From the NCBI RefSeq assembly GCF_029893965.1, contig NZ_JARXXP010000009.1:62001-126000 (forward strand): a DNA stretch of 64,000 nt, read 5' to 3'. Under the pieces are notes generated by a model. The model saw only the letters and a list, made by a program, of their open reading frames with translations, was not told the origin of the DNA and ran no database searches. Both the position numbers and the translations under genes were made by a program. The DNA comes from Paenibacillus sp. PastM-3. Lineage in GTDB: Bacteria; Bacillota; Bacilli; Paenibacillales; Paenibacillaceae. Position 1 is the stretch's first letter. Each line of letters starts with the position of its first letter. Shown piece after piece: positions 17,892-27,363 of this stretch.

Positions 17892-20800
17892 TTGAAAAGA
17901 TCAGGCACAACCATCCTCTCTCTGCTGCTTGCAGCTGAAATCGCACTTGTTCCCGCCTGGAGCGCTGCCCCTGCAGCGGCGGCTGCCGCACAGCTGCCGG
18001 GCACTCCGTATAATGCTGACGGCACTTATAATGTAAAGGTTCCTCATATTATTGTGAATCAGGTTTATGGCGGAGGGGATGCAGATACTACCGGCGGCTA
18101 TTTTTCAAACGGCTATATTGAGCTGTATAACCCTTTGGACACAGATGTTGACCTGAACGGCTGGTCGCTGCAATACTCCGATCCGGCAATGAACGGGGCA
18201 TGGAGCAGGCTGGAGCTGAGCGGCACCATCAAGGCACACTCCTCTTACCTGATTACCGACAGCAAAAATAACCCCACCTTCCAGAGCGACATCAGTGCCA
18301 AAGGGGACCAGACGTGGGGCGGGCTTCTTTTCAATAATAAAGGCATGAAGGTTGTGCTGCTGAGCAATACAGACCTGCTGACTGCAGCTAATCCGTTCGC
18401 GAGCAAAACAGCGGCTTATGTGGACATGATCGGCACAGCAGGAAATGACAAAGGCTCCGCCATCGACGGCTACGAAGGAGATTATCCGACCGGCAAGGAG
18501 GAGGGAACCTCCAAGCAGAAATCGGTGCGCCGCGCGGACTTCACCGATACGGACAACAATAAAAGCGATCTGAAGCAGATCAGCTTCGACAATCTGGATG
18601 CGGCGGGCATGAATCTGATGAAGCCGCACAGCAGCGCAGACGGGGCGTGGGGAATCAAAGCTCCGGCCCTCGGCGTAGCAACCACCGAACTACCAGCGGC
18701 AGCAGCAGGCTCACCATATACAGTTGCATTGTCGGTGTACGGCGGCATACAGCCCTATTCCTTTACTGCAGCTGGTCTGCCAGAAGGCCTTAAGCTTGAT
18801 GCAGCAACCGGTACGATCAGCGGGACTCCGCTGGCAGCAGGTACATCTACTGTAAGCTATACCGTTTATGACAGCTCGACAACGCCTGCCAAAGTTACAG
18901 GAATCCTCAAGCTGGAAGTGGGCAAGCCTGCTGCTGAGCCCAAAACGGATTTGATCAGCATTACCAAAATCGGAGGTTATTCCGTAGGTACGACGAATAA
19001 GGACGGCGGTGTAGCCGAGATTGTCAGATACAACCGGGATAACGGTAAGTTTTATCTGGTTAACGGTTCGACGCAGCCTGCGACTGTAGATGTGGTTAAC
19101 CTCAAAGATGGCGCTCATCCGGAAAAAGAGACCAGCATCAATGTAGAGGCACTGTCCGAGACAGGCGGCTTTGTATATGGTGATTTGACCAGCGTGGACA
19201 TTAATACGGCAACCAGGCGGATTGCTGTAGCGGTGCAGGAAGCCGATGCCATGAAGAACGGCAAGGTGCTTGTGCTCGATTATGACGGCAAGCTGCTGGA
19301 AACCTTTGAGGCCGGGGTTCAGCCGGACATGGTTAAATATACGGCAGACGGCCGCTATATCCTGACTGCGGATGAAGCAGAGCCGCGTACGCTGGCCGGC
19401 GATCCAGAAGGCAGCGTGACCATTATCGACACAGTGACCAAAACAGTAAACCGGGTGAGGTTCGATAACCCTGCGGTTATTGATGACCTGGTGCACATCC
19501 GCGGAGCGGTTGACCCGGAGACGAAGCTGATCACCGGTGAAGGCGCCAAAGAAGACGCTGTGCGTGACCTGGAGCCGGAATTTATCGAGCTGTCCGAAGA
19601 CCAGAAAACGGCCTATGTCAGCCTTCAGGAGAACAACGCTATTGCCACTGTAGATATTGCATCCGGCAAGCTGCTGTCGGTTAAGGGGCTTGGGGTGAAG
19701 AACCTGAATGCTCCGGGCAACGCGCTCGACCTGCTCAATGACGGTAAGATTCAGCTGGAAAATGTACCGTTCTTCGGTGTATACATGCCGGATGGGATCA
19801 GCCAGTATACGGTTAACGGCAAAACCTATTTGTTCACGGCCAACGAAGGCGATGCAACGGAATGGGACAGCAAGGAGAATGCCAGCACCATCGGCAAAAT
19901 GAAAGGCTCGCTCAATCCGGACTCGGATGCCGCGGGGTTCCTGGCTGGAACCACAAAGTATGATGGTGTTGAAGTGATGTCGGATATGGGGCATGACGGC
20001 ATTTATCTATACGGAGGCCGTTCCTTCTCCATCTGGGATGCTGCAGACATGAAGCAGGTATATGACAGCGGCAGCGATTTTGAGCAGATTACGGCTGAAA
20101 GGCTGCCGGCGTACTTCAATGCCAGCAACAGCAACACTACCCTGGACAGCCGCAGCAGCAAAAAAGGGCCTGAGCCGGAATATGTAAAAATCGGCAAGGT
20201 GGGCAAGAAGGCGCTGGCCTTTATCGGGCTGGAGCGGATCGGCGGTCTGATGACCTATGATGTGACCACTCCGGAGCAGCCGCAGTTTGTGAACTATATA
20301 AACACGCGCGAGTTCACTCCGAAAAATAACCTGGAGACAGACACCGGGCCGGAAGGAATCGAGTTCATTGCGGCAGCAGACAGCCCGACCGGACTGCCCT
20401 TAGTGCTGGTTGCCAATGAAGTTGGCGGCACGGTTGCCATCTACCAGCTGAATGTGACTAAGGTAACCCTGGACAAGAACGAATTGTCCCTGCAGGCTGG
20501 CAGTGCAGCAGCAGTGCTCACAGCGGCAGTACAGCCTGCGGGTGAAGGAACGGAAGAGCTGGCTTGGAGTTCTTCCAATACAGCTGTAGCTGCTGTAGAC
20601 CAGACAGGCAAGGTCACGCCGCTGACAGCGGGAACAGCCGTAATCTCTGTATACAGTGCAGACGGCTATGGTCTGGCTGAAGCTAAAGTGACTGTGCAGG
20701 CTGTAGAACCCGTAATCAGCCAGCCGGGCTCAAACCCTTCGGGCGGATCAACTGCAGTGGTGACCACGCCGGCTGCAGAAGTGAGTACTTCTGACGGTAA

Positions 20801-21974
20801 GGCAATCCTTGAAATCAAAGCAGCAACGGATGCGGCGGGCAATCCATCGTATCCGGTCAGCGCGGCAGAGGTGACAGCAGCCCTTGAGGCGCTGAAGAGC
20901 TCCGCCGCGGACGAACTGGTATTCCGCACGGCTGCAGGAAATACTGCTGGGACGGCTACACTTAATGTTCCTTCGGCAGCCTGGACCGAGATTGCCGGCA
21001 GCACTGCGCAGACAGTAACCTTTGCAAGCAGCACCGGCACGATTTCCCTGGACCGGGCGGCTGTCACGGCTATTCAAACTGCCGCTGCAGGTGAGGAGGT
21101 CAGCCTGACGATTGCTGCTGTAAATCTTACAACCGGCTCAAGCCTGATCGGAAGCCGTCCGGTAGTGAGCCTTGAGGTTAAGACCGGCAGCCGGAGCGTT
21201 TCCAGCTTCGGCACAGGCGGAGCGGTGGTAAGTGTTCCTTATACACTTGCCGCCGGAGAAGATGCCGCTGCTGTAGTTGCTTATTATGTATCCACAGCGG
21301 GTGAGCTGACGGTGCTGCCGGCAAGCAGCTATAATGCGGAAACCGGCCAGCTGACCTTCCAGACATCGCATTTCTCGGTGTATGCTGTCGGTTATTACAA
21401 ACCGGCCTTTAGTGATACAGCATTAAGCTATGCGCAGAATTCTATTACCTATCTGGCAGCACGGGGCATCATTTCCGGTATCTCGGAAGAGCAGTTTGGC
21501 CTGAAAAGCAAGCTGAGTCGCGGGGATGCAGCGTTGCTGCTGGCCCGACTGGCCGGTGCTGAGCTTGGCAATACAGCCTCCGGCAGCTTTACTGATGTGC
21601 AGGCGGATGATTATTTCGCTGCTGCGGTCAGCTGGGCCAGCGCAAACGGAATCGTGAACGGTACTGGCGACGGCAAATTTGCGCCGGAAGCCAATGTTTC
21701 ACGGGAACAGCTGGCCGTGATGATTGTCCGTCTGGCTGAAGCGATGAACTGGAGACTGCCGGTGAACGGCGGTGCAGCGGCCAGCTTCGCTGATCAGACG
21801 TCGATCAGCAGCTACGCACAGGAAGCTGCAACAGAAGTCCGGCAGGCAGGCATCCTGTCCGGCCAGGCAGCGGCGGACGGCAAGATTAACTTTGCCCCGC
21901 AGGCGCCGGCAACCCGTGAAGAAACCGCACAGCTGCTGGCAAAACTGCTGAAGGCTGTGCAGCAGCAGTACTAA
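17892..21974 (+). CDS. SLH-anchored choice-of-anchor I protein with lamin-tail and Ig-like domains
   Basis: 1360 residues, exported and cell-wall attached. Order of parts: signal peptide (1-33, KRSGTTILSLLLAAEIALVP, Ala-rich end); lamin-tail-like domain (about 51-190, NGYIELYNPLDTDVDLNGW); putative Ig domain (259-345, SGTPLAAGTSTVSYTVYD); choice-of-anchor I beta-propeller-like domain (353-856, including VRDLEPEFIELSEDQKTAYV and GPEGIEFI); BIG2 domain (855-937, LAWSSSNTAVAAVD); Ser/Thr/Ala-rich linker and beta domain (938-1165); three SLH domains (1173-1355). The start is TTG 17892 with AGGAGTG 8 nt upstream. Choice-of-anchor I proteins are often linked to alkaline phosphatase or phosphodiesterase-like functions, but catalysis is unproven. 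SLH domains bind pyruvylated wall polymer. Monocistronic by context. Confidence 0.9.
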   Translation: MKRSGTTILSLLLAAEIALVPAWSAAPAAAAAAQLPGTPYNADGTYNVKVPHIIVNQVYGGGDADTTGGYFSNGYIELYNPLDTDVDLNGWSLQYSDPAMNGAWSRLELSGTIKAHSSYLITDSKNNPTFQSDISAKGDQTWGGLLFNNKGMKVVLLSNTDLLTAANPFASKTAAYVDMIGTAGNDKGSAIDGYEGDYPTGKEEGTSKQKSVRRADFTDTDNNKSDLKQISFDNLDAAGMNLMKPHSSADGAWGIKAPALGVATTELPAAAAGSPYTVALSVYGGIQPYSFTAAGLPEGLKLDAATGTISGTPLAAGTSTVSYTVYDSSTTPAKVTGILKLEVGKPAAEPKTDLISITKIGGYSVGTTNKDGGVAEIVRYNRDNGKFYLVNGSTQPATVDVVNLKDGAHPEKETSINVEALSETGGFVYGDLTSVDINTATRRIAVAVQEADAMKNGKVLVLDYDGKLLETFEAGVQPDMVKYTADGRYILTADEAEPRTLAGDPEGSVTIIDTVTKTVNRVRFDNPAVIDDLVHIRGAVDPETKLITGEGAKEDAVRDLEPEFIELSEDQKTAYVSLQENNAIATVDIASGKLLSVKGLGVKNLNAPGNALDLLNDGKIQLENVPFFGVYMPDGISQYTVNGKTYLFTANEGDATEWDSKENASTIGKMKGSLNPDSDAAGFLAGTTKYDGVEVMSDMGHDGIYLYGGRSFSIWDAADMKQVYDSGSDFEQITAERLPAYFNASNSNTTLDSRSSKKGPEPEYVKIGKVGKKALAFIGLERIGGLMTYDVTTPEQPQFVNYINTREFTPKNNLETDTGPEGIEFIAAADSPTGLPLVLVANEVGGTVAIYQLNVTKVTLDKNELSLQAGSAAAVLTAAVQPAGEGTEELAWSSSNTAVAAVDQTGKVTPLTAGTAVISVYSADGYGLAEAKVTVQAVEPVISQPGSNPSGGSTAVVTTPAAEVSTSDGKAILEIKAATDAAGNPSYPVSAAEVTAALEALKSSAADELVFRTAAGNTAGTATLNVPSAAWTEIAGSTAQTVTFASSTGTISLDRAAVTAIQTAAAGEEVSLTIAAVNLTTGSSLIGSRPVVSLEVKTGSRSVSSFGTGGAVVSVPYTLAAGEDAAAVVAYYVSTAGELTVLPASSYNAETGQLTFQTSHFSVYAVGYYKPAFSDTALSYAQNSITYLAARGIISGISEEQFGLKSKLSRGDAALLLARLAGAELGNTASGSFTDVQADDYFAAAVSWASANGIVNGTGDGKFAPEANVSREQLAVMIVRLAEAMNWRLPVNGGAAASFADQTSISSYAQEAATEVRQAGILSGQAAADGKINFAPQAPATREETAQLLAKLLKAVQQQY

Positions 21975-21993
21975 TTAGTATGGAGCATTCCGC

Positions 21994-22033
21994 GCCGCAA
22001 ACAGCCGGAGAGAGGCCGGTCATTTTTTGCGGC
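21994..22033 (+). terminator. Hairpin after the SLH protein gene
   Basis: GCCGCAAA (21994-22001) and TTTGCGGC (22026-22033) pair perfectly, with an inner CCGG/CCGG stem; the T run lies inside the right arm rather than after it. Confidence 0.5.
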
Positions 22034-22070
22034 ACGGGTATCTTAAATTTTATAGTTTTGCAAAACGACA

Positions 22071-22079
22071 TGTTATAAT
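22071..22079 (+). promoter_or_regulatory. Extended -10 promoter of the VOC gene
   Basis: TGTTATAAT combines the TGn extension with a perfect TATAAT hexamer 43 bp before the VOC start. No clear -35 element is present, which is acceptable for extended -10 promoters. Confidence 0.55.
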
Positions 22080-22121
22080 GGAAGGCAGCACTCCCAAATC
22101 CATGTATGAGGTGATCAGCGA

Positions 22122-22532
22122 ATGGGATTCCAGGCAGGCCAGCTGTTTATTAATTTGCCCGTTGCCAATCTGCAGAGGTCGGTTGATTTTTTTACCGCAA
22201 TAGGGTTTGAGTTTAATCCTCAGTTTACGGATGAGAACGCAACCTGTATGATCATTAACGGAAATACGTATGCGATGCTGCTGACACGGGAGTATTTCGG
22301 CACGTTTACGGACAAGACGATCATTGACTCTGCTGCCCATACAGAGGTCATTACCTGCTTCTCGGCAGCCAGCAGGGAACAGGTGGACGAGCTGGTGCAG
22401 AAGGCGCTGGATGCCGGCGGCAAGCCGTTCAATGCTCCGGTTGATCACGGCTTCATGTATAATTGGAGCTTCCAGGACCTGGACGGGCATCTTTGGGAAG
22501 TCGTGTATATGGATGAGAGTGCTGCTCAGTAA
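22122..22532 (+). CDS. VOC family protein (glyoxalase/bleomycin-resistance fold)
   Basis: The 136-residue product has two beta-alpha-beta-beta-beta modules: QLFINLPVANLQRSVDFFTAIGFEF at the N terminus and GKPFNAPVDHGFMYNWSFQDLDGHLWEVVYMD at the C terminus, the latter being the standard end of VOC proteins with the DPDGxxxE-like metal site (DLDGHLWE). The family includes glyoxalases, dioxygenases and drug-binding proteins; the length and sequence suit the poorly characterised extradiol-dioxygenase-like branch. ATG 22122 has GAGGTGAT upstream and its own extended -10 promoter. A terminator follows. Confidence 0.88.
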   Translation: MGFQAGQLFINLPVANLQRSVDFFTAIGFEFNPQFTDENATCMIINGNTYAMLLTREYFGTFTDKTIIDSAAHTEVITCFSAASREQVDELVQKALDAGGKPFNAPVDHGFMYNWSFQDLDGHLWEVVYMDESAAQ

Positions 22533-22558
22533 AAGGTTGAATTATAGAAAAGTGTTCA

Positions 22559-22588
22559 GGCAGGTGCCCTCGCGGTGCTTGCCTTTTT
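22559..22588 (+). terminator. Intrinsic terminator after the VOC gene
   Basis: GGCAGGTGCC and GGTGCTTGCC pair with G-T wobbles and are followed by TTTTT. Confidence 0.7.
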
Positions 22589-22750
22589 GTGTTGCTGCAT
22601 ACCCCGGTGTTTACAGTATTGCAACAGATTCTTTACATTCCACATACATAACCCCGCAGACCCGTTAATATCCAGCTTCTACAATAAGTGCGTGGCAAAA
22701 ATGACATACATAACGAAATGACCAAAGGTTTAACAGAAGGGATGATTGGT

Positions 22751-24571
22751 TTGAAAAGAAGTGTGCTGCACTTATCCATGAAATGGAAGCTGATTCTAAG
22801 TTTTACTGCGATTTCGCTGATCTTTTTAGGGGTTGCCCTGCTTCAGGGGCAGAAGATTAGCCAGGTGGAGCTATCGATGGAACGCCAGAAGTCGGAGATG
22901 GAAAAAAGAATCACCGTTTCGACCATCACCCAGCTGCTGCAGGAGCTGAACAGCCTGGAGACCTCACTTGCCGAATCCAGTGACCTGGAGCTGGCAGCGC
23001 CGTTTATGGACAAGCAGCAGCAGCTGGACGAAGCTGTGGCCAAGGTTGATTTTGATAAAGAAACCGCCGCGTGGAAGGATCTGCAGCTGCTGAAGTCTGC
23101 AATCAATATGTATACCGGACATGTCGGGAAGCTGATAGAAACGCTGGAGGATCCAAGCCTTGACCCGCTTACGGTGCTTGAGGAGATTGACGGTCTGCAT
23201 ACAAATGCGCTGGCTGTTCATCAGCAGCTGCTCAACATTAACACCAAGCTCTATACGGCAGCAGCGGATAATGCCGACCAGGCACAGGCGGATTCCTTCA
23301 GGCTGCTGGAGCACACTGTTTCGATAGTTTATTATGCCGCTGGTGCAGTAGTCCTGTTCATGCTTGTACTTGCTGTGCTGCTGACACGCTCGTTCCTTGC
23401 TCCGGTAGGCCGGCTGCAGCATGCGCTGCGCAATATCGCTGAAGGGGATCTCCGCCAGCAGATCAATTCCCCGTATAATGATGAGCTGGGACAGCTGAGC
23501 TTCCATTTTGACCATATGGTGAGCAGAGTGCGTGATATGCTGCGCCAGACGGTTCAGGTTGCTTCCACACTGGCGGATTATTCACGGTCCTTTCAGGAAT
23601 CCTCAACAGTTACCGCAAATATGAATCAGGAAATTGTCAGAACGATTCAGGAGATTTCAGTGGGGGCTGACCAGCAGGCAGTTCAGTCTGAACAGAGTGC
23701 ACTCCTGCTGCAGGAGCTTGAACGGGAAGTGGCGGAGATCACCGACTATACCGACAAAATGCTGGCGACCAGCGGCAGTGCTGATCATAACGCGCGCAAA
23801 GGCTCCGAGACGGTCGGAGAGCTGCAGCGGATTTCACAGCGCTCCCGCTCCTCCATCGGCAGAGTGTATGAAGCACTGGAGAAGCTGGTAGAGCAGTCGG
23901 GGGATATTTCACGGATTACTAACTCCATTACAGAAATCTCCAAGCAGACGAATATTCTCTCGCTGAATGCGGCGATTGAGGCGGCGCGGGCCGGGGCTGC
24001 AGGCAAAGGGTTCGCTGTCATTGCTGACGAAGTCCGCCACCTGTCGGTGCAGACCAGCGATTCCTCGATTCTGATCAGCCGGATTATCGGAGAGCTGCAG
24101 GAGAGCATGGCCGGATTTCAGGAGTATATGCTGGATACGAAAAAAAGCCTGGAGGAACAGGATTCCCAGGTTGCGGAAACGCTGGCTTCTTTCCAGGCCA
24201 TAGACGGCTCGATTGCCGGAATAAGCCGGCAGATTACACTGATTCACGGAAAGGTTGCGGAGACGCGGCGGATTAATTCCCGGCTGGGCGAATCCATCCA
24301 TTCCGTAGCCTCCGTTGCCGAGCAGACAGCGGCAGGGGTTCAGGAAGTGAATGCATCGAGCACCCAGCAGGATCAGGCCATTCATGATATCGCCCGGCAG
24401 GCGCTGGAAATCAGCGAGCTTTCACAGCGGCTGTTCAGGGAGATCAATGTGTTCAAGATCGGTCAGGAAGAGAACATCAAGCCGCAGGGCGGGCAGGTGC
24501 TGATTATAGAGGAAGCCCGCAGCAGTAAGGACAACGCAGACGAAGCTCCGTTACTGGCGATCGCGGAGTGA
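22751..24571 (+). CDS. Methyl-accepting chemotaxis protein
   Basis: A transmembrane chemoreceptor of 606 residues: first membrane segment (about 10-33, [19 protein letters not shown]), a short four-helix-bundle type extracellular sensor rich in Gln/Leu/Glu (about 34-185), second membrane segment (190-212), HAMP domain (213-270) and a long cytoplasmic signalling coiled coil. The hairpin tip, [37 protein letters not shown] (about 394-434), is the highly conserved CheA/CheW contact. TTG 22751 follows AGAAGGGATGA and gives the usual [18 protein letters not shown] start; ATG 22742 and GTG 22688 are alternatives. Its 3' end overlaps the convergent epimerase gene by 21 bp. The ligand is unknown. Confidence 0.92.
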   Translation: MKRSVLHLSMKWKLILSFTAISLIFLGVALLQGQKISQVELSMERQKSEMEKRITVSTITQLLQELNSLETSLAESSDLELAAPFMDKQQQLDEAVAKVDFDKETAAWKDLQLLKSAINMYTGHVGKLIETLEDPSLDPLTVLEEIDGLHTNALAVHQQLLNINTKLYTAAADNADQAQADSFRLLEHTVSIVYYAAGAVVLFMLVLAVLLTRSFLAPVGRLQHALRNIAEGDLRQQINSPYNDELGQLSFHFDHMVSRVRDMLRQTVQVASTLADYSRSFQESSTVTANMNQEIVRTIQEISVGADQQAVQSEQSALLLQELEREVAEITDYTDKMLATSGSADHNARKGSETVGELQRISQRSRSSIGRVYEALEKLVEQSGDISRITNSITEISKQTNILSLNAAIEAARAGAAGKGFAVIADEVRHLSVQTSDSSILISRIIGELQESMAGFQEYMLDTKKSLEEQDSQVAETLASFQAIDGSIAGISRQITLIHGKVAETRRINSRLGESIHSVASVAEQTAAGVQEVNASSTQQDQAIHDIARQALEISELSQRLFREINVFKIGQEENIKPQGGQVLIIEEARSSKDNADEAPLLAIAE

Positions 24572-25444
24572 CGCGTGCAGCGAAGCCGCCAGCTCAGGCA
24601 GCCATCCGGTAAGCGGCAGGAAGACGAAGCCCGCAGTGCGGGCTTTTGCTGTATCCATATGCCAGGACTCAGTGATGCCAAACGGGGACATATCCCTTTC
24701 TTCGGTCCGGCTTGGTGTTATTGCCTGTACGCCTGTAACGGCTTCGAGCAGCGAGATGATCTCCTTAATCGAAATTGCCCCGTCCGAGCAGGCGTTCACA
24801 GGCCCGGTCAGCGATGAGAAGCCCAGCCAATACAAGAAATCAGCAGCTTCATCGGACCGGATAAAAGAGATCAGCGCATCGGGATTCGGTATGCCGACAG
24901 GCTGGCCTTCCAGAATGTGTTCAATATGAAAATGCAGCCGGCGCGTGTAATCATCCGTTCCGAGTACAATCGGAAAACGGACCGCCGCCGCAGGGAAGGC
25001 TGTCTGGTTCAGCAGAATGGCTTCGGCCAGCCGTTTGCCCTCCTGGTAGCTGAAGTTTTCTCTGGGGCCGAGGGTGACAGGATAATGTGCCGGGTCAAAA
25101 TCGGCTTCACGCAGCATTTGCTTGCTTGGATCATACACGGACAGGCTGGAGGTCAGAATATACCGGCCTGCAGTATCTGCGAAAATCCGGGCCGCCGCCG
25201 CCGCATCGTCTGGCGAGTAACAGATGTTGTCGTAGACGACATCGTAGTGCCGGCCGTGAACGGCCGCAGCCAGCGCCTGAGCGTCAAAGCGGTCGGCGGT
25301 CAGCCGGATCACCCGCTCACCAAAGGGATCTTCTGTCTGTCCTCTGGTTAAAATCGTCACCTCTGTATCTTCGTCCTCCAGCAGCCGCTGTACCAGCCGT
25401 TTGCCGAAAAACCTCGTTCCTCCGAGTACTAATATGCTCCTCAT
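24551..25444 (-). CDS. NAD-dependent epimerase/dehydratase-like protein
   Basis: The 297-residue protein is an extended SDR: the nucleotide-binding motif is [20 protein letters not shown] (GGTxFxG), a pattern shared with the CSP41/isoflavone-reductase-like branch. It continues with [20 protein letters not shown] and [14 protein letters not shown], and a possible catalytic YQEGKRLAE (Y-x3-K). Members act on nucleotide sugars or bind RNA or NAD. ATG 25444 lies 5 nt from GGGAGGG; the ATG one codon upstream (25447) is only 2 nt away. It is convergent with the chemoreceptor gene and 77 bp downstream of the sigma factor on the same strand, possibly co-transcribed. Confidence 0.85.
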   Translation of the reverse strand: MRSILVLGGTRFFGKRLVQRLLEDEDTEVTILTRGQTEDPFGERVIRLTADRFDAQALAAAVHGRHYDVVYDNICYSPDDAAAAARIFADTAGRYILTSSLSVYDPSKQMLREADFDPAHYPVTLGPRENFSYQEGKRLAEAILLNQTAFPAAAVRFPIVLGTDDYTRRLHFHIEHILEGQPVGIPNPDALISFIRSDEAADFLYWLGFSSLTGPVNACSDGAISIKEIISLLEAVTGVQAITPSRTEERDMSPFGITESWHMDTAKARTAGFVFLPLTGWLPELAASLHASLRDRQ

Positions 25445-25521
25445 CATTTCCCTCCCTGGTTGAATCAAATTTTCATGCAGATTCCTTGAGTCCGCTGGCC
25501 AGTTAATTGGGCCTGGGTCAG

Positions 25522-26265
25522 TTAAGCAGCCATCATCAGCACGCTGCCGTACATACCAGCACGGTCAGCAGTGCGGACTGTACTGTGCCGGGACCGGACA
25601 GTTCTGATGCCGGCTGCCATTGTAATCCCGGCAGCATTCTCCCGGCGCAGCAGCTCCAGCATTACGGGAAGCTGGCCCTGCTCGTAAGCTTCGGCCAGCG
25701 CGCGCAGCAGCCTCCGGAAATCGCTGTCTTCGGCCAGAGCCGGCCCATCCGCTGCCAGCTCCATGCGCACAGCTGCGAGAGCCTGCCGGGCCCGGTACAG
25801 TGCGGCTTTGACTGCTCCTTCCGTGGTGTCCAGCTGATCAGCCGTTTCCTGTGCCGGGTAGCCAAACACATCCCGCATCAGAAATATCGACAGCTGAAGC
25901 GGCGGCAAATAGTTAACCAGGGCATGAAATACCGTTTCGAGCTCACTTAGGCCAGTCTGCTCCTGTTCAGCTGTAGCCACGGCCGGCTGCAGCCCGCGCT
26001 CCACCGCGCGTTGATGTGCAGCTTTGCGCCGCAGGCTGTCAATCCATGTATGTTTGGCAATCCGCAGCAGTAGTGCCTGCGGATTGGGGCTGGCGGCCCA
26101 ACCGCTGTAGCCCAGCGCCTTGGCCCAGGTGTCCTGGGCCAGATCCTCAGCCTCATGCACGGAGCGGGTGAGCGCCAGGCAATAACGGTTCAAGGCTGTA
26201 TCAAGCGGCTGCAGGCGTTCTTCAGCTGCGGTATCCGTTAGATTATGTTCATCAAGGATTAACAT
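25522..26265 (-). CDS. ECF-like sigma-70 family RNA polymerase sigma factor
   Basis: The 247-residue protein contains sigma region 2 (LNRYCLALTRSVHEAEDLAQDTWAKAL, about 25-52), region 2.4-like SLRRKAA, and region 4 (LPPLQLSIFLMRDVFGYPAQETADQLDTTEGAVKAALYRARQAL, about 118-163, with a helix-turn-helix). A C-terminal extension of about 80 residues without recognisable similarity follows, as in some ECF groups with regulatory tails. No anti-sigma gene is adjacent. AAGGAGAT lies 9 nt before ATG 26265, and TATAAT (complement of 26317-26322) may be its -10 box. The C-terminal tail (ENAAGITMAAGIRTVRS) may replace the missing anti-sigma control. Confidence 0.85.
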   Translation of the reverse strand: MLILDEHNLTDTAAEERLQPLDTALNRYCLALTRSVHEAEDLAQDTWAKALGYSGWAASPNPQALLLRIAKHTWIDSLRRKAAHQRAVERGLQPAVATAEQEQTGLSELETVFHALVNYLPPLQLSIFLMRDVFGYPAQETADQLDTTEGAVKAALYRARQALAAVRMELAADGPALAEDSDFRRLLRALAEAYEQGQLPVMLELLRRENAAGITMAAGIRTVRSRHSTVRTADRAGMYGSVLMMAA

Positions 26266-26316
26266 GCTCGTTCATCTCCTTTTCGGCAATCCTTACCCTT
26301 GTGTTTAGTTCCCTCT

Positions 26317-26322
26317 ATTATA
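26317..26322 (-). promoter_or_regulatory. Candidate -10 box of the sigma factor gene
   Basis: On the minus strand this reads TATAAT, 52 bp upstream of ATG 26265. The -35 region is weak. It lies in the 200-bp divergent interval shared with clpP. Confidence 0.4.
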
Positions 26323-26465
26323 TAAGCGAATATCTTCAGATAAAAGGTACGCAGCCGGCATGTTTTTTTTTGCGGGAGATTAGTCTGGCTGTTTCCCGTA
26401 TCCTTTTTCGGCCTTCATCCGTTTACCAGTTATCACTTAATGATCATTTCAAGGAGGTATGAAGG

Positions 26466-27047
26466 ATGAGTGTTATTCCTTATGTAGTTGAGCAGACGGG
26501 CAGAGGTGAGCGTTCCTATGATATATATTCGCGTCTGCTCAAGGACCGGATTGTATTTGTCGGTGCGGCGATAGATGATCAGCTGGCCAACAGCATCATT
26601 GCCCAGCTGCTGTATCTGGCGGCGGAGGACCCGGAGAAGGATATCCAGATGTTCATTAACAGTCCAGGCGGTTCGACTACCGCCGGGTTCGGCATTTATG
26701 ATACGATGCAGGTAATCAAACCGCAGGTCAGCACGATCTGCACGGGGTTTGCGGCTTCCTTCGGCTCCTTGCTGCTCCTGGCCGGAGCTCCCGGCAAAAG
26801 ATTTGCGCTGCCAAACAGCGAGATCATGATCCATCAGCCGCATGGCGGTGCGCAAGGACAGGCCAGCGACATTGCCATCAGCGCCAGACGGATTCTGCAG
26901 ATCAGGGAGAAGATCGTCAAGATTACTGCAGAGCGGACAGGCCAGCCGGCAGAGCGGGTGGAGCGGGATATGGACCGTGATTTTTTCATGACAGCGGAGG
27001 AAGCACTCCATTACGGCATTATCGACAAAGTGATTTCAAGTTTATAA
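26466..27047 (+). CDS. clpP: ATP-dependent Clp protease proteolytic subunit (paralogue type)
   Basis: The 193-residue product has the complete ClpP triad: Ser98 in GFAASFGS, His123 in [12 protein letters not shown] and Asp172 in [12 protein letters not shown], all at canonical positions. The handle sequence and the [11 protein letters not shown] oxyanion region are present. It differs from the housekeeping form in the Ser context (GFAASFG for GMAASMG), has a lengthened hydrophobic stretch ([11 protein letters not shown]) and lacks a normal propeptide, so it is probably a second ClpP with a specialised role. ClpP assembles as two heptameric rings and works with Clp ATPases such as ClpX or ClpC. 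GGAGG precedes ATG 26466. The 68-residue Sm-like gene follows after 18 bp. Confidence 0.92.
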   Translation: MSVIPYVVEQTGRGERSYDIYSRLLKDRIVFVGAAIDDQLANSIIAQLLYLAAEDPEKDIQMFINSPGGSTTAGFGIYDTMQVIKPQVSTICTGFAASFGSLLLLAGAPGKRFALPNSEIMIHQPHGGAQGQASDIAISARRILQIREKIVKITAERTGQPAERVERDMDRDFFMTAEEALHYGIIDKVISSL

Positions 27048-27065
27048 CCAAAGGAGCTGACGTAC

Positions 27066-27272
27066 ATGCTGAAGGAATTGCTGGGACAGAAGGTGGCGGT
27101 ACATTTTCTGGACGGAACAAGTGTAAGGGAGGGGGTGCTTGAGGAGCTTGACGAACGTTTTGTAAAATACCGGACGGAGTATCAGCTGCTCTATATTCCT
27201 GTCACTTCCATCCGTGCAGTTGCGCTTGAAACCAAGGAACGCGAACGGCCGCGGGTCGGATTCGGGCAATAG
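27066..27272 (+). CDS. Small Sm/LSM-like protein, 68 residues
   Basis: The sequence (KELLGQKVAVHFLDGTSVREGVLEELDERFVKYRT ... LLYIPVTSIRAV) has the strand pattern of an Sm/LSM-type or DUF2642-like barrel: G-x-K-V-x-V-x-x-x-D-G at strands 1-2, a central EGVLEELDERFVKY and a final YIPVTSIRAV strand, followed by a basic, charged tail. It begins 18 bp after clpP, preceded by AAAGGAGCTGA, so it is very probably co-transcribed. Such small barrels can bind RNA or act as adaptors, but this one lacks diagnostic residues. Function is open. Confidence 0.7.
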   Translation: MLKELLGQKVAVHFLDGTSVREGVLEELDERFVKYRTEYQLLYIPVTSIRAVALETKERERPRVGFGQ

Positions 27273-27300
27273 ATATTCGTTACACCGGCAACAGGATTCC

Positions 27301-27319
27301 ATTGATAATCATTATCAAT
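27301..27319 (+). promoter_or_regulatory. Fur box upstream of the AraC-type regulator
   Basis: ATTGATAATCATTATCAAT is a perfect 9-1-9 palindrome containing the exact TGATAATnATTATCA Fur consensus. A possible -10 (TATACT, 27320-27325) directly follows, so Fur binding would cover the promoter. Repression in iron-replete cells is expected. Confidence 0.9.
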
Positions 27320-27363
27320 TATACTTAGAGGAATGAAATGTTATTGATGGTGGTGAGCAGTCG

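Noticed and set aside
18711-19994. 427-codon minus-strand open frame inside the SLH choice-of-anchor gene
   Set aside because: No ribosome-binding site and no domain; the plus-strand frame is continuous with clear SLH and Ig domains.
22058-22063. TTGCAA as a -35 box for the VOC promoter
   Set aside because: The spacing to TATAAT is only 10 bp; the promoter is better read as extended -10.
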